Source: Shewanella aquimarina (GTDB lineage: Bacteria > Pseudomonadota > Gammaproteobacteria > Enterobacterales > Shewanellaceae). Taken from it: 64,000 bases of DNA. Below, piece after piece: positions 43,560 through 56,950 of this stretch. Under the pieces are notes generated by a model, which saw only the letters and a program-made list of their open reading frames with translations, had not been told where the DNA came from and searched no databases. The stretch's first letter is position 1, and the number at the start of each line of letters is the position of its first letter. Location of the stretch: positions 310,001-374,000 of the forward strand of contig NZ_JAKIKY010000001.1 of NCBI RefSeq assembly GCF_023349185.1, given 5' to 3'. The translations under genes and the position numbers were made by a program.

Positions 43560-44684
43560 TTGCCAGATAAGACAGCATTGGTATTAGGAGGCGGTGGTGC
43601 GCGCGCCGCTTACCAGGTCGGGGTACTCAAGGCGATAGTGCAGTTCTATCCCCGTAACCACGGCGTGCCCTTTAAGATCATCTGCGGCACCTCTGCTGGC
43701 GCCATCAACGGCACCTCGATTGCTACCCACGCCTCCTGTTTTCACCTCGGCGTACGTAAGCTAGAGTGGGTCTGGCGCCACTTTAACACCCATAAGGTCT
43801 ACCGCTCCTCTTTCGGCGGCATCTTCTCTCACCTGGCACAGATGGCATTGATGGGACTACAGGATGTGAAGATCAACACAGAAGCCGGTAGCCTGTTCGA
43901 CAACCAGCCCCTGAGAAATCTGCTGAACAACCTGATTAATTTCGAGCGGATCGATCGCAACATTGCCAATGGCGCCCTGCACGCCCTTAGCGTAGACACC
44001 TCCTGCTATAACTCGTCGCGCTCGGTGAGTTTCTTTCAGGCCGCCAAAGAAATTGAAGACTGGAACCGTGCCCGACGTGGCGGGCAGCGCACCCATCTGC
44101 ATACCGAACACCTGCTGGCCAGCTCCGCCATCCCCCTGGTATTCCCCTCGGTGAAGCTCAATCGCGGCTATTACGGCGACGGCTCAGTGCATCAGCTGGC
44201 CCCCCTGAGTAGCCCGATCCATCTTGGGGCGGAGAAGATCATGGTGATCAACTTAGAGAGTCCCCACAAGCAGGTACATAAGGAGTTCGAACATCATCCC
44301 AAGACGGCAACCATAGCCGGTCACCTGCTCGATACCATCTTCTCCGACACCCTCAACAGCGATCTCGAGCGATTGCAGCGGATCAACGGCACCATAAACC
44401 TGATCCCCGAGGAGCGCCGCCATGAGGCGTCGCTCAAGAACATAGACACGCTGGTAATTAAGCCCAGCGAAGACCTTAGTCTGCTCGCCGCCCAGCACTA
44501 TCATGAGATGCCCCTGGCGGTGAAGCTGCTGCTAAGGCTGATCGGCATCAACCAGCAATCGGACTCGAGTATCGTCTCCTACCTGCTGTTCGAGCAGTCA
44601 TACTGTAGCGCGCTGATCAACTTAGGTTATCAAGATGCCATGTGTCAGATAGATGAGATCAAGGCCTTCTTCAAAATCCCCTAG
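43560..44684 (+). CDS. Patatin-like phospholipase
   Basis: A 374-aa patatin-family lipid acyl hydrolase, without signal peptide. The oxyanion loop is LGGGGARAAYQVGVL, the nucleophile is in GTSAG (residues about 44-48), and the catalytic Asp is in YYGDGSVHQLAPL, giving the Ser-Asp dyad. The start codon is TTG at 43560, the only one that matches AGAGGGAA at a normal distance and keeps the N-terminal strand. Its C-terminal third (with VSYLLFEQSY) is an extension common in cytoplasmic bacterial members. The stop overlaps by 4 bases the stop of the convergent SGNH gene. Confidence 0.85.
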   Translation: MPDKTALVLGGGGARAAYQVGVLKAIVQFYPRNHGVPFKIICGTSAGAINGTSIATHASCFHLGVRKLEWVWRHFNTHKVYRSSFGGIFSHLAQMALMGLQDVKINTEAGSLFDNQPLRNLLNNLINFERIDRNIANGALHALSVDTSCYNSSRSVSFFQAAKEIEDWNRARRGGQRTHLHTEHLLASSAIPLVFPSVKLNRGYYGDGSVHQLAPLSSPIHLGAEKIMVINLESPHKQVHKEFEHHPKTATIAGHLLDTIFSDTLNSDLERLQRINGTINLIPEERRHEASLKNIDTLVIKPSEDLSLLAAQHYHEMPLAVKLLLRLIGINQQSDSSIVSYLLFEQSYCSALINLGYQDAMCQIDEIKAFFKIP

Positions 44685-45439
44685 ACCAGATTAGCAAGGT
44701 GTTGCCCAGACTCATCAGCACTATCCGATGAACAGCCTGGGGTGTGCTGGGTGAGAATGACCTGACTGGCACATTCGGCCCACAGACGATAGCTGCTGGC
44801 GCTGGGGTGAAAGCCATCGCTGGCCAGGGCTTCACTCGTCAAGGGTAGCCTTAGCGGCAACAGCTGGCAGGCATTCTGGTCACGGCAAAACTGTTTTAAG
44901 GCCTGATTAAATAGCGCCTCTCTTCGCTGCAACACACCGGCCAGAGGCTGAGCAAAGCCGGGAAAGGCCCCCAGGGGTGGCAGTGGCGTCAGCAGCAGCC
45001 TGGCATCTGGCGAGTCCTGTAACAGTCCCTCGATAAGTGCGCGGGTCGCGCTCAGCCAGCGCTGTACGCCTATGGGCGAGAGTAGATCGTTGACCCCCAG
45101 GGAGATAAGAATGACGTCGACCCGAATCGGTTCTTGCCGGATAAGCCTTAGCGTCTGGGACGTCGTCATGCCCGACTTGGCCAGCAAGCGCCAATGCAGG
45201 CGAAAGTGGGGCTGCAACAGCGCCGTCAGCTGACCACTCAGGGCCTCATCCTGACGGGCTACGCCAACTCCGGCGGCGGCAGAATCGCCCAGAATTAGTA
45301 GCCTAAGCGGCGGTCCCTCCCCCAGCTCGCCGCAGCGTTCGCCTTCGGGCTCGGGCAACCTGGGCGTGCGCAACTTTACCCACAGGGCCTGCATCAGCAG
45401 CAGGGGAGAAAATACTAATAACAGGCTTGCTCTCATCAT
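44681..45439 (-). CDS. SGNH/GDSL-type hydrolase
   Basis: A 252-aa esterase-fold protein with an N-terminal hydrophobic segment (signal anchor or signal peptide). The block I motif is LLILGDSAAAGVG (nucleophile Ser), block III ISLGVNDLLSP and block V DGFHPSASSYRLWA (Asp and His). Such proteins hydrolyse esters or thioesters in the periplasm or at the membrane. It follows the CPA2 antiporter gene by 15 bases and is likely co-transcribed with it. Confidence 0.85.
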   Translation of the reverse strand: MMRASLLLVFSPLLLMQALWVKLRTPRLPEPEGERCGELGEGPPLRLLILGDSAAAGVGVARQDEALSGQLTALLQPHFRLHWRLLAKSGMTTSQTLRLIRQEPIRVDVILISLGVNDLLSPIGVQRWLSATRALIEGLLQDSPDARLLLTPLPPLGAFPGFAQPLAGVLQRREALFNQALKQFCRDQNACQLLPLRLPLTSEALASDGFHPSASSYRLWAECASQVILTQHTPGCSSDSADESGQHLANLV

Positions 45440-45454
45440 AGGCTTGCCATCGCT

Positions 45455-47404
45455 TTAACCCTGAAGCAGATAGTGCTCGGCCTTCTCGATGCGCCGCGGC
45501 TTACCCAGGATGATCAATATATCCCCCGGGCGGATCAGCCAATCCAGCTCGGGGCTTTCCACCTCGGCGCCGCTGCGGCGCACCGCCCTCAGCTCCACCC
45601 TCAGCTTCTCCCAGGGAATGGCAGAGAGTGGCTGCCCTACCACCTGCGCCCCCTTAGGCAGGGCGACGGCGTGCAGCAGCTCCAGGGTAAAGTCTGTCTC
45701 CTCGCCAGAGAAGAAACCATGCAGATATTGGTAGTGATTGCGCCGCTCATACTCGAGGCGCTTGAGGATGCGAGTCAGGGGCACGCCGCACTGATAGAGC
45801 ACCTGAGACACCAGCATCAGGCTGCCCTCTAAGGTCTCGGGGATCACCTGACTGGCACCGGCTTCCTCTAATGCCTCCATCCCCTCATCGTCACGGGTTC
45901 TCACCAAGATCTTGGCCTCGGGCGCCAGCTGACGACACAGGGGCAAGACCTCATCGAGCACATGACTGCTGGTGAAGGTCAGCACGATCAACTTGGCCTG
46001 TTTAATCTGCGCCTGCTTGAGGATCGCCCGCTTGGCCACATCACCAAAATAGACAGGCTCGCCGGCCCGGCGCGCCTCGGTCACCCTGGTGGGGTCCCTG
46101 TCGAGCACCAGATAGGGGATCGCCTCCGTCTTCATGAAGCGTGCTATGGTCTGCCCTACCCGGCCATAGCCCAAGATCAGCACCAGGTCACTACTCTGCT
46201 CTGGGATCGGAATAGTTTCATTGCCCCCCTGCTTGATGGACTTGACCCCATGTAGGCGCCTGGCGATATCCACGCTGTGGCGCACCAACCAGGGGGCCAC
46301 GGCCATGGAGAGTACCGCCACCATCACCAGCTTAGTGCTGACGGTGATCTCCAGCAGTTGATAGTTAACCGCCAGCGCCAGCACCACGAAGCTGAATTCC
46401 CCCACCTGCGCCAGGCTGATGGCTGTCGCCACCGAGGTACGAAACGACTCCTTGGCGGCCCTGAGTAGACCAAAGACGATCAATGCCTTGGCGATGATCA
46501 CCGCCACCACCAACAGAATCACCTGCCACCAGAAGGTGATCACCAGGCTAAAGTCGAGCAGCATACCAATAGAGATGAAGAAGAGCCCCATCAGCAGATC
46601 CCTGAAGGGACGAATATCAGCCTCCAGCTGGCGTTTATATTGGCTCTCGCCAAGCAGCATACCGGCGATAAAGGCCCCCAGAGCCATGGAGAGGCCAAGC
46701 CACTGGGTCAAGGCGCCTGTCACCAAGGCCACGACCAGGGTTGAGAGGACAAATAGCTCGTTGGAGCGAGAGCGGGCCACCTCGTCAAATACCTTAGGTA
46801 GCGCCCACTTACCCACGGCCATCAGCGCGACAAAGGCCAGTACCCCTTCGCCCATGGCGAGCAGTATCTCATGCCAGCTGAGCATCTCACCATCAGAGGC
46901 CAGCAGCGGCATGAGAATCAGCAGGGGCACCACTGCCAGATCCTGAAACAGCAGCACACTGACCGACAGCTCCCCGTGACGCCGTCTGAGCCAGCCGCGC
47001 TCGTTGAGTAACTTCAAGACGATGGCGGTAGAGGAGAGGGCTATGGCCGAGCCCACCACGATAGACTCGCTCAGGTTAAGGCCCATCAACATGCTGATGC
47101 ACATGGTTAAGACGGCAGTCACGAACACCTGGGCGCTACCCAGGCCAAACACTGTGCGACGCATAGCCCACAACCTGGGCAGAGAGAATTCGAGGCCGAG
47201 AGAGAACATCAAGAGCACCACCCCCAGCTCGGCCACCGAGTGGATCTGCTGCTGGGTGAACCAGTTGAACGCAGAGGGGCCACTGATCACCCCAGTGATC
47301 AGATAGGCCAAGATCGCCGGCAAGCCCACCCGCCTAAAGAGGGCGATCGCCACTATGGCCATCATCAACATCAAAAGGATCTTAACCAGTATACTGTGTT
47401 CCAT
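45455..47404 (-). CDS. CPA2-family cation/proton antiporter with TrkA-N and TrkA-C domains (KefB/YbaL-like)
   Basis: A 649-aa antiporter of the CPA2 family: about 12 helices (residues 1-385) with GVVLLMFSLGLEFSL and LLFQDLAVVPLLIL, a NAD-binding TrkA-N (RCK) domain with LILGYGRVGQTIARF at about residue 415, and a TrkA-C domain (560-645) ending in RPGDILIILGKPRRI. Relatives are glutathione-gated K+/H+ exchangers (KefB/C), but the glutathione site cannot be confirmed here. It stands at the head of a unit with the SGNH hydrolase and faces the diguanylate cyclase gene. Confidence 0.87.
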   Translation of the reverse strand: MEHSILVKILLMLMMAIVAIALFRRVGLPAILAYLITGVISGPSAFNWFTQQQIHSVAELGVVLLMFSLGLEFSLPRLWAMRRTVFGLGSAQVFVTAVLTMCISMLMGLNLSESIVVGSAIALSSTAIVLKLLNERGWLRRRHGELSVSVLLFQDLAVVPLLILMPLLASDGEMLSWHEILLAMGEGVLAFVALMAVGKWALPKVFDEVARSRSNELFVLSTLVVALVTGALTQWLGLSMALGAFIAGMLLGESQYKRQLEADIRPFRDLLMGLFFISIGMLLDFSLVITFWWQVILLVVAVIIAKALIVFGLLRAAKESFRTSVATAISLAQVGEFSFVVLALAVNYQLLEITVSTKLVMVAVLSMAVAPWLVRHSVDIARRLHGVKSIKQGGNETIPIPEQSSDLVLILGYGRVGQTIARFMKTEAIPYLVLDRDPTRVTEARRAGEPVYFGDVAKRAILKQAQIKQAKLIVLTFTSSHVLDEVLPLCRQLAPEAKILVRTRDDEGMEALEEAGASQVIPETLEGSLMLVSQVLYQCGVPLTRILKRLEYERRNHYQYLHGFFSGEETDFTLELLHAVALPKGAQVVGQPLSAIPWEKLRVELRAVRRSGAEVESPELDWLIRPGDILIILGKPRRIEKAEHYLLQG

Positions 47405-47636
47405 TAACGCTCCATTCTACTTGCGCCGCCCTCAATTAAGCCTGCCCCAATTCGCCCCGTGGCGCGACCTCATAGTGTCAAGTTTATTGCCACAGTCAAA
47501 ATACTGTCATCATCTAAGTTGCTGCTACCTCAGACTAACTCAATGACAAATATAAACAAAATCATCATTTAGTATTAGGCACGATTTTTGCTTTATATAA
47601 TCTATCTCGGGTCCGTTACATTGTGGAGTAAAGATT

Positions 47637-48512
47637 ATGGACTTTGCCTTAGCGACAGAATTTTCGTTTGACGAATATCGCTATCAGCCAGATCACCATC
47701 ACAATACAGTCGGTGCGCCTAACCTGGTCACCGTCATGCAGCAGCTGCATGAGAGCCTAGATCCACGGACGGTATTTGCCTGCTACGGCAAACTCATGGG
47801 ACAACACTTGCCTGTGCAGGGAATCACCCTGTGCTATAAAGAGTATCAGCTAAGCTGGGGCGGTGAGCAAGGTTTACTAATAAAACAAAACCTTAGCCAT
47901 GATGGGGTGAGCATCAGCATCGCCTATCGTCTGTCGGCGCCGCTGATCAAGCCACAGACAGAGCTGCTGTACCAGTTGCAATCGCTGTTGTTGAGCCCTC
48001 TGGTAAACGCCATCGCCTACCAGCAGATGGCGAGACAGGCGATGCACGACTCACTCACCCAGCTTGGCAACCGCCGCTACTATGAGCAGAGTCTCAAACA
48101 GGTACTGGCCCGCGCTCAACGCCACGGCGACGCCATCACCCTGGTGGTGCTGGATCTCGATAACTTCAAGAGTCTCAATGATAAGTATGGTCACCTGGTC
48201 GGTGATGAGGTGCTGAGTCAATTCGGCCAGACGCTGAGTCAGGCGATTCGCGACAGCGATCAGGCCTTTCGCATCGGCGGGGACGAATTTGCCCTCCTTA
48301 TCGAAGGCGATGCCCAGGCGGCAAGCGTGCTATGTGAACGTATCCTCGCCATGATGGAGCACGATACCCTGCTGAATAAGTTTCAGGTGCAGACCAGCAT
48401 AGGCGTGGCTCAGTGGCAGCTAGGTAATGAAACCGAGACCCTGTATCTCAGGGCAGACAAGGCCCTCTATCAGGCCAAGGCGGCGGGACGTCGCTGCTAC
48501 CGCGTCGACTAG
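47637..48512 (+). CDS. Diguanylate cyclase (GGDEF domain)
   Basis: A 291-aa cytoplasmic protein. Residues 1-130 look like a small sensory region with no recognised family. The GGDEF domain (about 135-290) starts DSLTQLGNRRYY, and the active site RIGGDEFALL has GGDEF at 214-218. Five residues before it stands RDSD, an RxxD inhibitory site, so product inhibition by cyclic di-GMP is expected. All residues needed for activity are intact. GGAG stands ahead of the ATG. There is no membrane segment and no partner gene. Confidence 0.93.
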   Translation: MDFALATEFSFDEYRYQPDHHHNTVGAPNLVTVMQQLHESLDPRTVFACYGKLMGQHLPVQGITLCYKEYQLSWGGEQGLLIKQNLSHDGVSISIAYRLSAPLIKPQTELLYQLQSLLLSPLVNAIAYQQMARQAMHDSLTQLGNRRYYEQSLKQVLARAQRHGDAITLVVLDLDNFKSLNDKYGHLVGDEVLSQFGQTLSQAIRDSDQAFRIGGDEFALLIEGDAQAASVLCERILAMMEHDTLLNKFQVQTSIGVAQWQLGNETETLYLRADKALYQAKAAGRRCYRVD

Positions 48513-48613
48513 CAAGCGACCTAAACTAACTTTGCTAAAATCGTGGCGAAAATTGTATCAAAAACTAGTCACGCGGCAGCAAAGGACGCCGCCATGTGAG
48601 TCCTATCCCGGCG

Positions 48614-50002
48614 TTAGGCGAGGCTAAACTGCCAGCCGCCCTCGCCCTCAGCCGCCAGATAACGTTTATCCACCCAGAGCCCGACTGCGGCCACTAAGTG
48701 TTCGCCTGCGAAAATCAGCGGGATCCGCCCGCGCTCCCAGGGCGGCACGGCAAACTCTTGCCACAGCTTCTTCAGCTCCCGCCCCTTGTCTCGCCCATGG
48801 GGGTGACAGCGCAGCGCGCCCGGGGCGCCAAAACGCAGCGTCACCTCATCACCTTCCAAAAGCAGCCGAGGCCCAGTCATGCCCCACTTAGCCACTAACT
48901 TGCTGTGGCTATCGAGGGGCCAGCTTAGCTCGCTCGCACCTTGGGATAGTGTGTCAAGGCTCAGGCCTGACAAGACTTGCTCGCACCTTGGCTCAACCTC
49001 GACAGGGTCCAGATAGAGGGATTGCTGAAAACGTCTCAGCACCATAGATTTGATACGAATCGCCACCTGCGCATCGGCCTTGGCCTCGAGCTGCGCCAGA
49101 ATATCGGCAAGCTGCGCCGCCGAGGGCAAGGCGAAACCACTATGTTCGATAAAGCCCCGCAGTAGATGGGGGCGCCAGCGCTTGGGTTCTTGCGCCAGCA
49201 AGGTGAGATCCAGCACTGGCTGCCGACTATAGGGCACAGACATCAGCATGGCGGGTAAGCGAAGACTCACCTCCTCGTCGATAAGCGCCTGCTGCTCGGC
49301 GCACAGCTGGGCGCTGCGACTCGCCGTGGAGGCAAAGGCCGGCCAGCGCGCCGTGAGGGTCGGCAGCACTTCATTACGCAAAAAGTTACGGTCGAAGCGA
49401 CTGTCCTGGTTACTCTCATCCTCGATATGCTCAAGCCCCAGTGCCTTAGCAAACGCCTCAATCTGGGCGCGGGAACAGGTCAGCAGCGGCCTGAGCAACA
49501 GATTCTCTGGGGTAAAGGCCTGCACCTCTCCCATGGCCGCCAACCCCTTGGGCCCAAGGCCGCGCTTGAGCGCCAGCAATAGGGTCTCGAGTTGATCGTC
49601 CTGATGATGGGCAGTAAGCAGAATATCGCCAGGGGCCAGCTCACTTAACAGCGCGTCGTATCTCGCCTCGCGAGCCGCCGCCTCCAAGCTGATGCGGGCG
49701 CCGCTGGCTACGGTCACCGATTTAACCGCTATAGGCAAACCATAGTCATGGGCGCGGCGCTCACAATGAGCCTGCCAGGCGCCAGCATTGCCGCTGAGGC
49801 CATGATGCACATGCACCAAAAGATATTGATACTCGGGATGCGCCTTGGCAAAACGGCTCAGCCCATAGGCAAGCACCTCTGAATCGACGCCGCCACTGTA
49901 AGCCAGCACTAACTTCATAGCTGGCTTAGTGCCGGGCTCAGGTGCGACACGCGCCAGCAACTGGGTCAGTGCCGCAGTCGGACAGAAGCTATCCTGCGCC
50001 AT
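48614..50002 (-). CDS. tilS: tRNA(Ile)-lysidine synthetase
   Basis: A 462-aa TilS, which attaches lysine to C34 of tRNA-Ile2 so that it reads AUA. The PP-loop LAYSGGVDSEVLAYGL is at about residue 34; then LVHVHHGLSG and HHQDDQLETLLL, and the C-terminal TilS domains with ALRCHPHGRDKGRELKKLWQ. Its ATG directly follows the dnaE stop (TAG-ATG), so the two are coupled. In E. coli accA and other genes lie between dnaE and tilS; here nothing does. Confidence 0.95.
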   Translation of the reverse strand: MAQDSFCPTAALTQLLARVAPEPGTKPAMKLVLAYSGGVDSEVLAYGLSRFAKAHPEYQYLLVHVHHGLSGNAGAWQAHCERRAHDYGLPIAVKSVTVASGARISLEAAAREARYDALLSELAPGDILLTAHHQDDQLETLLLALKRGLGPKGLAAMGEVQAFTPENLLLRPLLTCSRAQIEAFAKALGLEHIEDESNQDSRFDRNFLRNEVLPTLTARWPAFASTASRSAQLCAEQQALIDEEVSLRLPAMLMSVPYSRQPVLDLTLLAQEPKRWRPHLLRGFIEHSGFALPSAAQLADILAQLEAKADAQVAIRIKSMVLRRFQQSLYLDPVEVEPRCEQVLSGLSLDTLSQGASELSWPLDSHSKLVAKWGMTGPRLLLEGDEVTLRFGAPGALRCHPHGRDKGRELKKLWQEFAVPPWERGRIPLIFAGEHLVAAVGLWVDKRYLAAEGEGGWQFSLA

Positions 50003-53476
<3,474 letters not shown>

Positions 53477-53535
53477 ATGGAGGTTCTAATTTAGTTAGCT
53501 AGTTTTCTAATATTTATGCGACGAACTATTCCCGT

Positions 53536-53584
53536 AAAAGAGTCGCCTTGAAAAGTCACCTTTAAAGAGCAACCTTGAAAGAGT
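53536..53584. repeat. Degenerate ~14-bp repeat between rnhB and dnaE
   Basis: About three and a half copies of an AAAGAGTCRCCTTG-like unit (53536-53550, 53551-53563, 53564-53577 and a partial copy). It is 46 bases downstream of the rnhB stop and 60 upstream of the dnaE start, so unlike the others it does not touch a stop codon. Confidence 0.6.
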
Positions 53585-53629
53585 ATCAGAGTCACACACA
53601 GGGCACCAGTGGCGCCCCGGCGCATCGAC

Positions 53630-54256
53630 TCAACAGGCGTCGAGACGCTCCTTGACCGGCCTGAAGCTCTTGCGGTGCTCGGCCAGTACACCATGGGCCT
53701 CGAGCGCCTCAAAATGGGCCTTGGTGGGATAGCCCTTGTGCTTGGCAAAGCCATACTCTGGGTAACGCTCATCCAGGGCTTCCATCTCTCTATCGCGCAC
53801 CACCTTGGCAACAATCGATGCGGCGCTGATGGCCGGGATCAGGCCGTCGCCCTTGATCACCGCGTGGCCCTCTAGGGTGGCGTCCTCGAAGGCGGGTACC
53901 CGATTGCCGTCGATAAGCACCCTATCGGGTCTGGCCCGCAACCCAGCCACGGCGCGCTGCATCGCCAGCATGGTGGCGTGCAAGATGTTGAGCTCGTCAA
54001 TTTCGCTCGGCGAGCAGCGCCCGACGCTGACATCCAGCGCCTTGGCCAGGATCTCCTCGTAGAGGGCGTCGCGCTTCTTCTCCGACAGCTTCTTGGAATC
54101 ATTGAGCCCTTCGATGGGAGTGTTAGGGTCCAGCACCACGGCTGCGGTGACCACATCGCCCACCAAGGGGCCGCGGCCCACCTCGTCGACACCGGCGTAG
54201 AAGCCACTACATAGCTCATCCACCTGCTGCGGGGTGATCTGCTTATAGATTGCCAT
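53630..54256 (-). CDS. rnhB: Ribonuclease HII
   Basis: A 208-aa RNase HII, which cuts RNA in RNA-DNA hybrids and removes single ribonucleotides. The active-site [13 protein letters not shown] with its first Asp-Glu pair is at about residue 22, the next Asp in [10 protein letters not shown], and [19 protein letters not shown] is the family block. The ATG at 54256 (MAIYKQITP) has GGGGAG 8 bases in front; the longer frame starts within lpxB and is rejected. It lies 13 bases after lpxB. Confidence 0.95.
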   Translation of the reverse strand: MAIYKQITPQQVDELCSGFYAGVDEVGRGPLVGDVVTAAVVLDPNTPIEGLNDSKKLSEKKRDALYEEILAKALDVSVGRCSPSEIDELNILHATMLAMQRAVAGLRARPDRVLIDGNRVPAFEDATLEGHAVIKGDGLIPAISAASIVAKVVRDREMEALDERYPEYGFAKHKGYPTKAHFEALEAHGVLAEHRKSFRPVKERLDAC

Positions 54257-54269
54257 TATTTTATCTCCC

Positions 54270-55418
54270 CTAGTTGGTCTCGATGAGTTCGATAACGGCC
54301 TGAGCAGCGCGCGCACTGGCGTCACACCTCAACTGCTGATGCAGGGCCATAAAGGTCGCCATCAAGGGCTTATGATCGCCATCAAGCTGGTTTGCGACGG
54401 CCTCGGCTATCTTCTCTGGCGTACAGTCGGCCTGAATCAACTCAGGAATGATCTCCTTACCCGCCAGCAAATTAGGCAGCGAATAGTGGGAGATCTGCAT
54501 CATCCCCTTGGCGATGCGATAGGTAATAGGCGACACACGGTAGGCGACCACCATGGGACGCTTCACCAGCATGGCCTCCAGGGTCGCCGTGCCTGATGCG
54601 AGCAGAATAGCATCCGCCGCGGCCATCACGGTGCGAGACTGTCCCTCCACCAGATGAATGTCGAGATCCGGCGCATGGGTCTTAAGCGCCTGCTCAAACT
54701 GGGCGCGGCGCTTGGTATTGACCAGCGGGGTGACAAACTTAAGGTCCGGGTAGCGCTGACGCAATTTCACCGCCGCCTGCACGAAAGGCTCGGCCAGCTG
54801 CTTGAGCTCACCGCCGCGAGAGCCGGGTAAAATGGCTAGGTATTCATCATGAGGCGCTAATCCCAACTGCTCGCGGGCACTTACTTTATCGCTTTCCAGC
54901 GGAATATCGTCCGCCAGCGTATGACCGACAAAGGTGCAAGGCACATTGTGCTTGTCGTAAAAGGCCTTCTCGAAAGGCAGCAGCGACAGCACCATGTTAG
55001 TTGCCTTGGCGATCTTGAAGATCCGCTTAGGGCGCCAGGCCCAGACCGAAGGGCTGACATAGTGGACCGTCTTGATCCCTTGGGCCTTGAGTTTCAGCTC
55101 CAGGCCGATATTGAAATCGGGGGCATCGATACCGATGAAGCAATCGGGCTTTAGGGCGGTGATCTCGTCGATCAGCGTCCTGCGTACCTTGAGCAGGCGT
55201 GGCAGGCGCGACAACACCTCGACCAGCCCCATCACGGCCAGCTCTTCGAAAGAAAACAGGGATTCAAACCCCAGGGCATCCATCTGTGGGCCACCGATAC
55301 CGACAAAGCGGGCATCCGGGTATTGCTGTTTCAAGGCCTTGATCAGGCCGGCGCCGAGAATGTCGCCTGACAACTCACCCGCCACCATGGCGAATACTTT
55401 TTGATTGCTCTGATTCAT
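54270..55418 (-). CDS. lpxB: Lipid-A-disaccharide synthase
   Basis: A 382-aa glycosyltransferase (same length as E. coli LpxB) that joins UDP-diacylglucosamine and lipid X to form the lipid A disaccharide. It starts [20 protein letters not shown] and has [68 protein letters not shown] and [20 protein letters not shown]. It is separated from lpxA by 276 bases containing a MITE and a terminator, unlike the tight lpxAB arrangement in E. coli. Confidence 0.97.
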   Translation of the reverse strand: MNQSNQKVFAMVAGELSGDILGAGLIKALKQQYPDARFVGIGGPQMDALGFESLFSFEELAVMGLVEVLSRLPRLLKVRRTLIDEITALKPDCFIGIDAPDFNIGLELKLKAQGIKTVHYVSPSVWAWRPKRIFKIAKATNMVLSLLPFEKAFYDKHNVPCTFVGHTLADDIPLESDKVSAREQLGLAPHDEYLAILPGSRGGELKQLAEPFVQAAVKLRQRYPDLKFVTPLVNTKRRAQFEQALKTHAPDLDIHLVEGQSRTVMAAADAILLASGTATLEAMLVKRPMVVAYRVSPITYRIAKGMMQISHYSLPNLLAGKEIIPELIQADCTPEKIAEAVANQLDGDHKPLMATFMALHQQLRCDASARAAQAVIELIETN

Positions 55419-55434
55419 CTTCTGTTACTTGCTT

Positions 55435-55590
55435 ATACCAATCCTAATAAATAACTGATCATGCTAGCTTGTTAAAATACTCGGTCACGGCATTATAATT
55501 TTTAATTTTATAACAACTACTTACCTAAAAACCATGCCTTTTCCCAAGCGTTTTCCAGCACTAATTCTGCTCACTTACCGTGATTGGTAT
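55435..55590. mobile_element. MITE-like element, copy 3
   Basis: A 156-base copy with ATACCAATC / GATTGGTAT ends and the shared internal words. TTA triplets flank it (55433-55435 and 55590-55592 if the element is taken as TACCAATC...GATTGGTA). It lies between lpxA and lpxB, 17 bases upstream of the lpxB start. Confidence 0.75.
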
Positions 55591-55599
55591 TACTGAAAA

Positions 55600-55627
55600 T
55601 AAAAAAGCCCGTGAATACGAGCTTTTC
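55600..55627 (-). terminator. Weak terminator after lpxA
   Basis: On the minus strand AAAAGCTCGT-ATTC-ACGGGCTTTTTT forms a stem with one mismatch followed by a T-run. It would reduce read-through from the upstream envelope operon into lpxB. Confidence 0.7.
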
Positions 55628-55640
55628 TTCGATAACCAAT

Positions 55641-55697
55641 ACCGATTAATACCGATTAACGCGACCGATTAACCCAACCGATTAATGCAACCGATTA
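55641..55697. repeat. 10-13-bp tandem array reaching the lpxA stop codon
   Basis: Five copies of ACCGATTAA-type units: 55641-55650, 55651-55663, 55664-55676, 55677-55689 and 55690-55697. On the minus strand each reads TAATCGGT...; the first of them contains the TAA stop codon (55695-55697) of lpxA. Confidence 0.9.
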
Positions 55698-56462
55698 GCG
55701 AATAATGCCTCGGCTTGAGTTGACCACAAAGTCCATCATCAGCTTAACCTGCTCATCCTGGGCATCCTCACCCAAGGCGGCAACCGCCTCTTCTACGGTA
55801 AAGCCCTTACGATACAAGGTCTTGTAGGCACGGCGTACCGCTAACTGGCTCTCCTTGGAGAAGCCACGGCGTTTCATGCCTTCGCTGTTCAGTCCCCTTG
55901 GGATGGCTGGCTGACCCGATGCCATCACGAAGGGTGGGACATCTTGCAGGATCAACGAATAACCAGCAGTAAAGGCGTGGGCACCGATATGAACAAACTG
56001 GTGCACGCCTGTCATGCCGCCTAAAATCGCCCAGTCGCCCACATGGACGTGACCTGCGATAGAGGCGTTGTTGGCCATGATCACGTTATTACCCACCACA
56101 CAGTCGTGGGCGATATGCACATAGGCCATAAACAGGTTGTTGGAGCCGATACGGGTCTCGCTGTTATCCTGCACCGTGCCGCGATGTATGGTGACAGACT
56201 CACGGATCACATTGTTGTCGCCGATAATGAGTCGGGTTGGCTCGCCAGCATATTTCTTATCCTGGCAATCTTCCCCTACAGAGGCGAACTGGAAAATACG
56301 GTTACCCTTACCGATAACCGTAGGGCCCTTGACCACCACGTGAGAGCTGAGATGACAATCGTCGCCGATCTCGACATCTGGGCCGATGTAGGTCCACGGG
56401 CCTATGGTAACATTGTTACCGATTTTGGCATCTGGGTGTACAAATGCTAACTTATCAATCAC
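55695..56462 (-). CDS. lpxA: UDP-N-acetylglucosamine acyltransferase LpxA
   Basis: A 255-aa acyltransferase that transfers a hydroxyacyl group from acyl carrier protein to UDP-GlcNAc, the first step of lipid A synthesis. It is a left-handed beta helix: hexapeptide repeats from [20 protein letters not shown], then [37 protein letters not shown], and [17 protein letters not shown] containing the catalytic His, followed by the helical C-terminus. The start is GTG at 56462, which shares GTGA with the fabZ stop; the longer frame would translate into fabZ. The last codons precede the tandem array. Confidence 0.96.
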   Translation of the reverse strand: MIDKLAFVHPDAKIGNNVTIGPWTYIGPDVEIGDDCHLSSHVVVKGPTVIGKGNRIFQFASVGEDCQDKKYAGEPTRLIIGDNNVIRESVTIHRGTVQDNSETRIGSNNLFMAYVHIAHDCVVGNNVIMANNASIAGHVHVGDWAILGGMTGVHQFVHIGAHAFTAGYSLILQDVPPFVMASGQPAIPRGLNSEGMKRRGFSKESQLAVRRAYKTLYRKGFTVEEAVAALGEDAQDEQVKLMMDFVVNSSRGIIR

Positions 56463-56920
56463 TTGGAAATCTCTCTGCGGGCACACATGATCTCTGCCGA
56501 ACAAACTAGTTCGCCATCAACCTTAGCTTCACCTGTGAAGACGCCAATCCCGCGGCGTTCTTTAATCATCTTAACTTCGAAATGAAGTTGGTCACCTGGC
56601 TCGACCACACGCTTGAAGCGGGCATTATCGATACCGGCGAAATAGTATAAGGCATCGCTAGATGGCTCATCGCTCATGGTTTTAAACGCTAACAGACCGG
56701 TTGCCTGGGCCATGGCCTCGAGGATCAATACGCCTGGCATAACCGGCGCCACAGGGAAGTGTCCCTGGAAGAATGGCTCGTTGATGGTGACATTCTTGAT
56801 CGCGTGCAGTGTTTCACCTGGCGTAAAGTCGAGGACTCTATCGATCAATAAAAACGGATACCTGTGAGGTAGAAACTTTAGGATCTCTTTGATATCCATC
56901 GTATTTAATTGATTTGACAC
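56459..56920 (-). CDS. fabZ: 3-hydroxyacyl-ACP dehydratase FabZ
   Basis: A 153-aa hot-dog-fold dehydratase of fatty-acid synthesis. It has the typical [13 protein letters not shown] at the N-terminus, the catalytic [20 protein letters not shown] with His and Glu, and [20 protein letters not shown]. Its stop codon overlaps the GTG start of lpxA. It is part of skp-lpxD-fabZ-lpxA as in other gammaproteobacteria. Confidence 0.97.
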   Translation of the reverse strand: MSNQLNTMDIKEILKFLPHRYPFLLIDRVLDFTPGETLHAIKNVTINEPFFQGHFPVAPVMPGVLILEAMAQATGLLAFKTMSDEPSSDALYYFAGIDNARFKRVVEPGDQLHFEVKMIKERRGIGVFTGEAKVDGELVCSAEIMCARREISK

Positions 56921-56950
56921 TCAATAACTTCCTTAGCTGCCCTCGGGCAG

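Noticed and set aside
43319..43570. An 83-codon frame upstream of the patatin gene
   Set aside because: Overlaps the TTG start of the patatin gene, has an unlikely composition, and lies in a region where promoters are expected.
53491..53814. A 107-codon minus-strand frame between dnaE and rnhB
   Set aside because: It mostly overlaps rnhB in another frame and then runs through a degenerate repeat.
54257..54325. A 23-codon longer RNase HII
   Set aside because: It lies inside the end of lpxB; the later ATG has a strong ribosome-binding site.
56463..56504. A 14-codon longer LpxA
   Set aside because: It would translate the end of fabZ; the GTG overlapping the fabZ stop gives the standard LpxA N-terminus.
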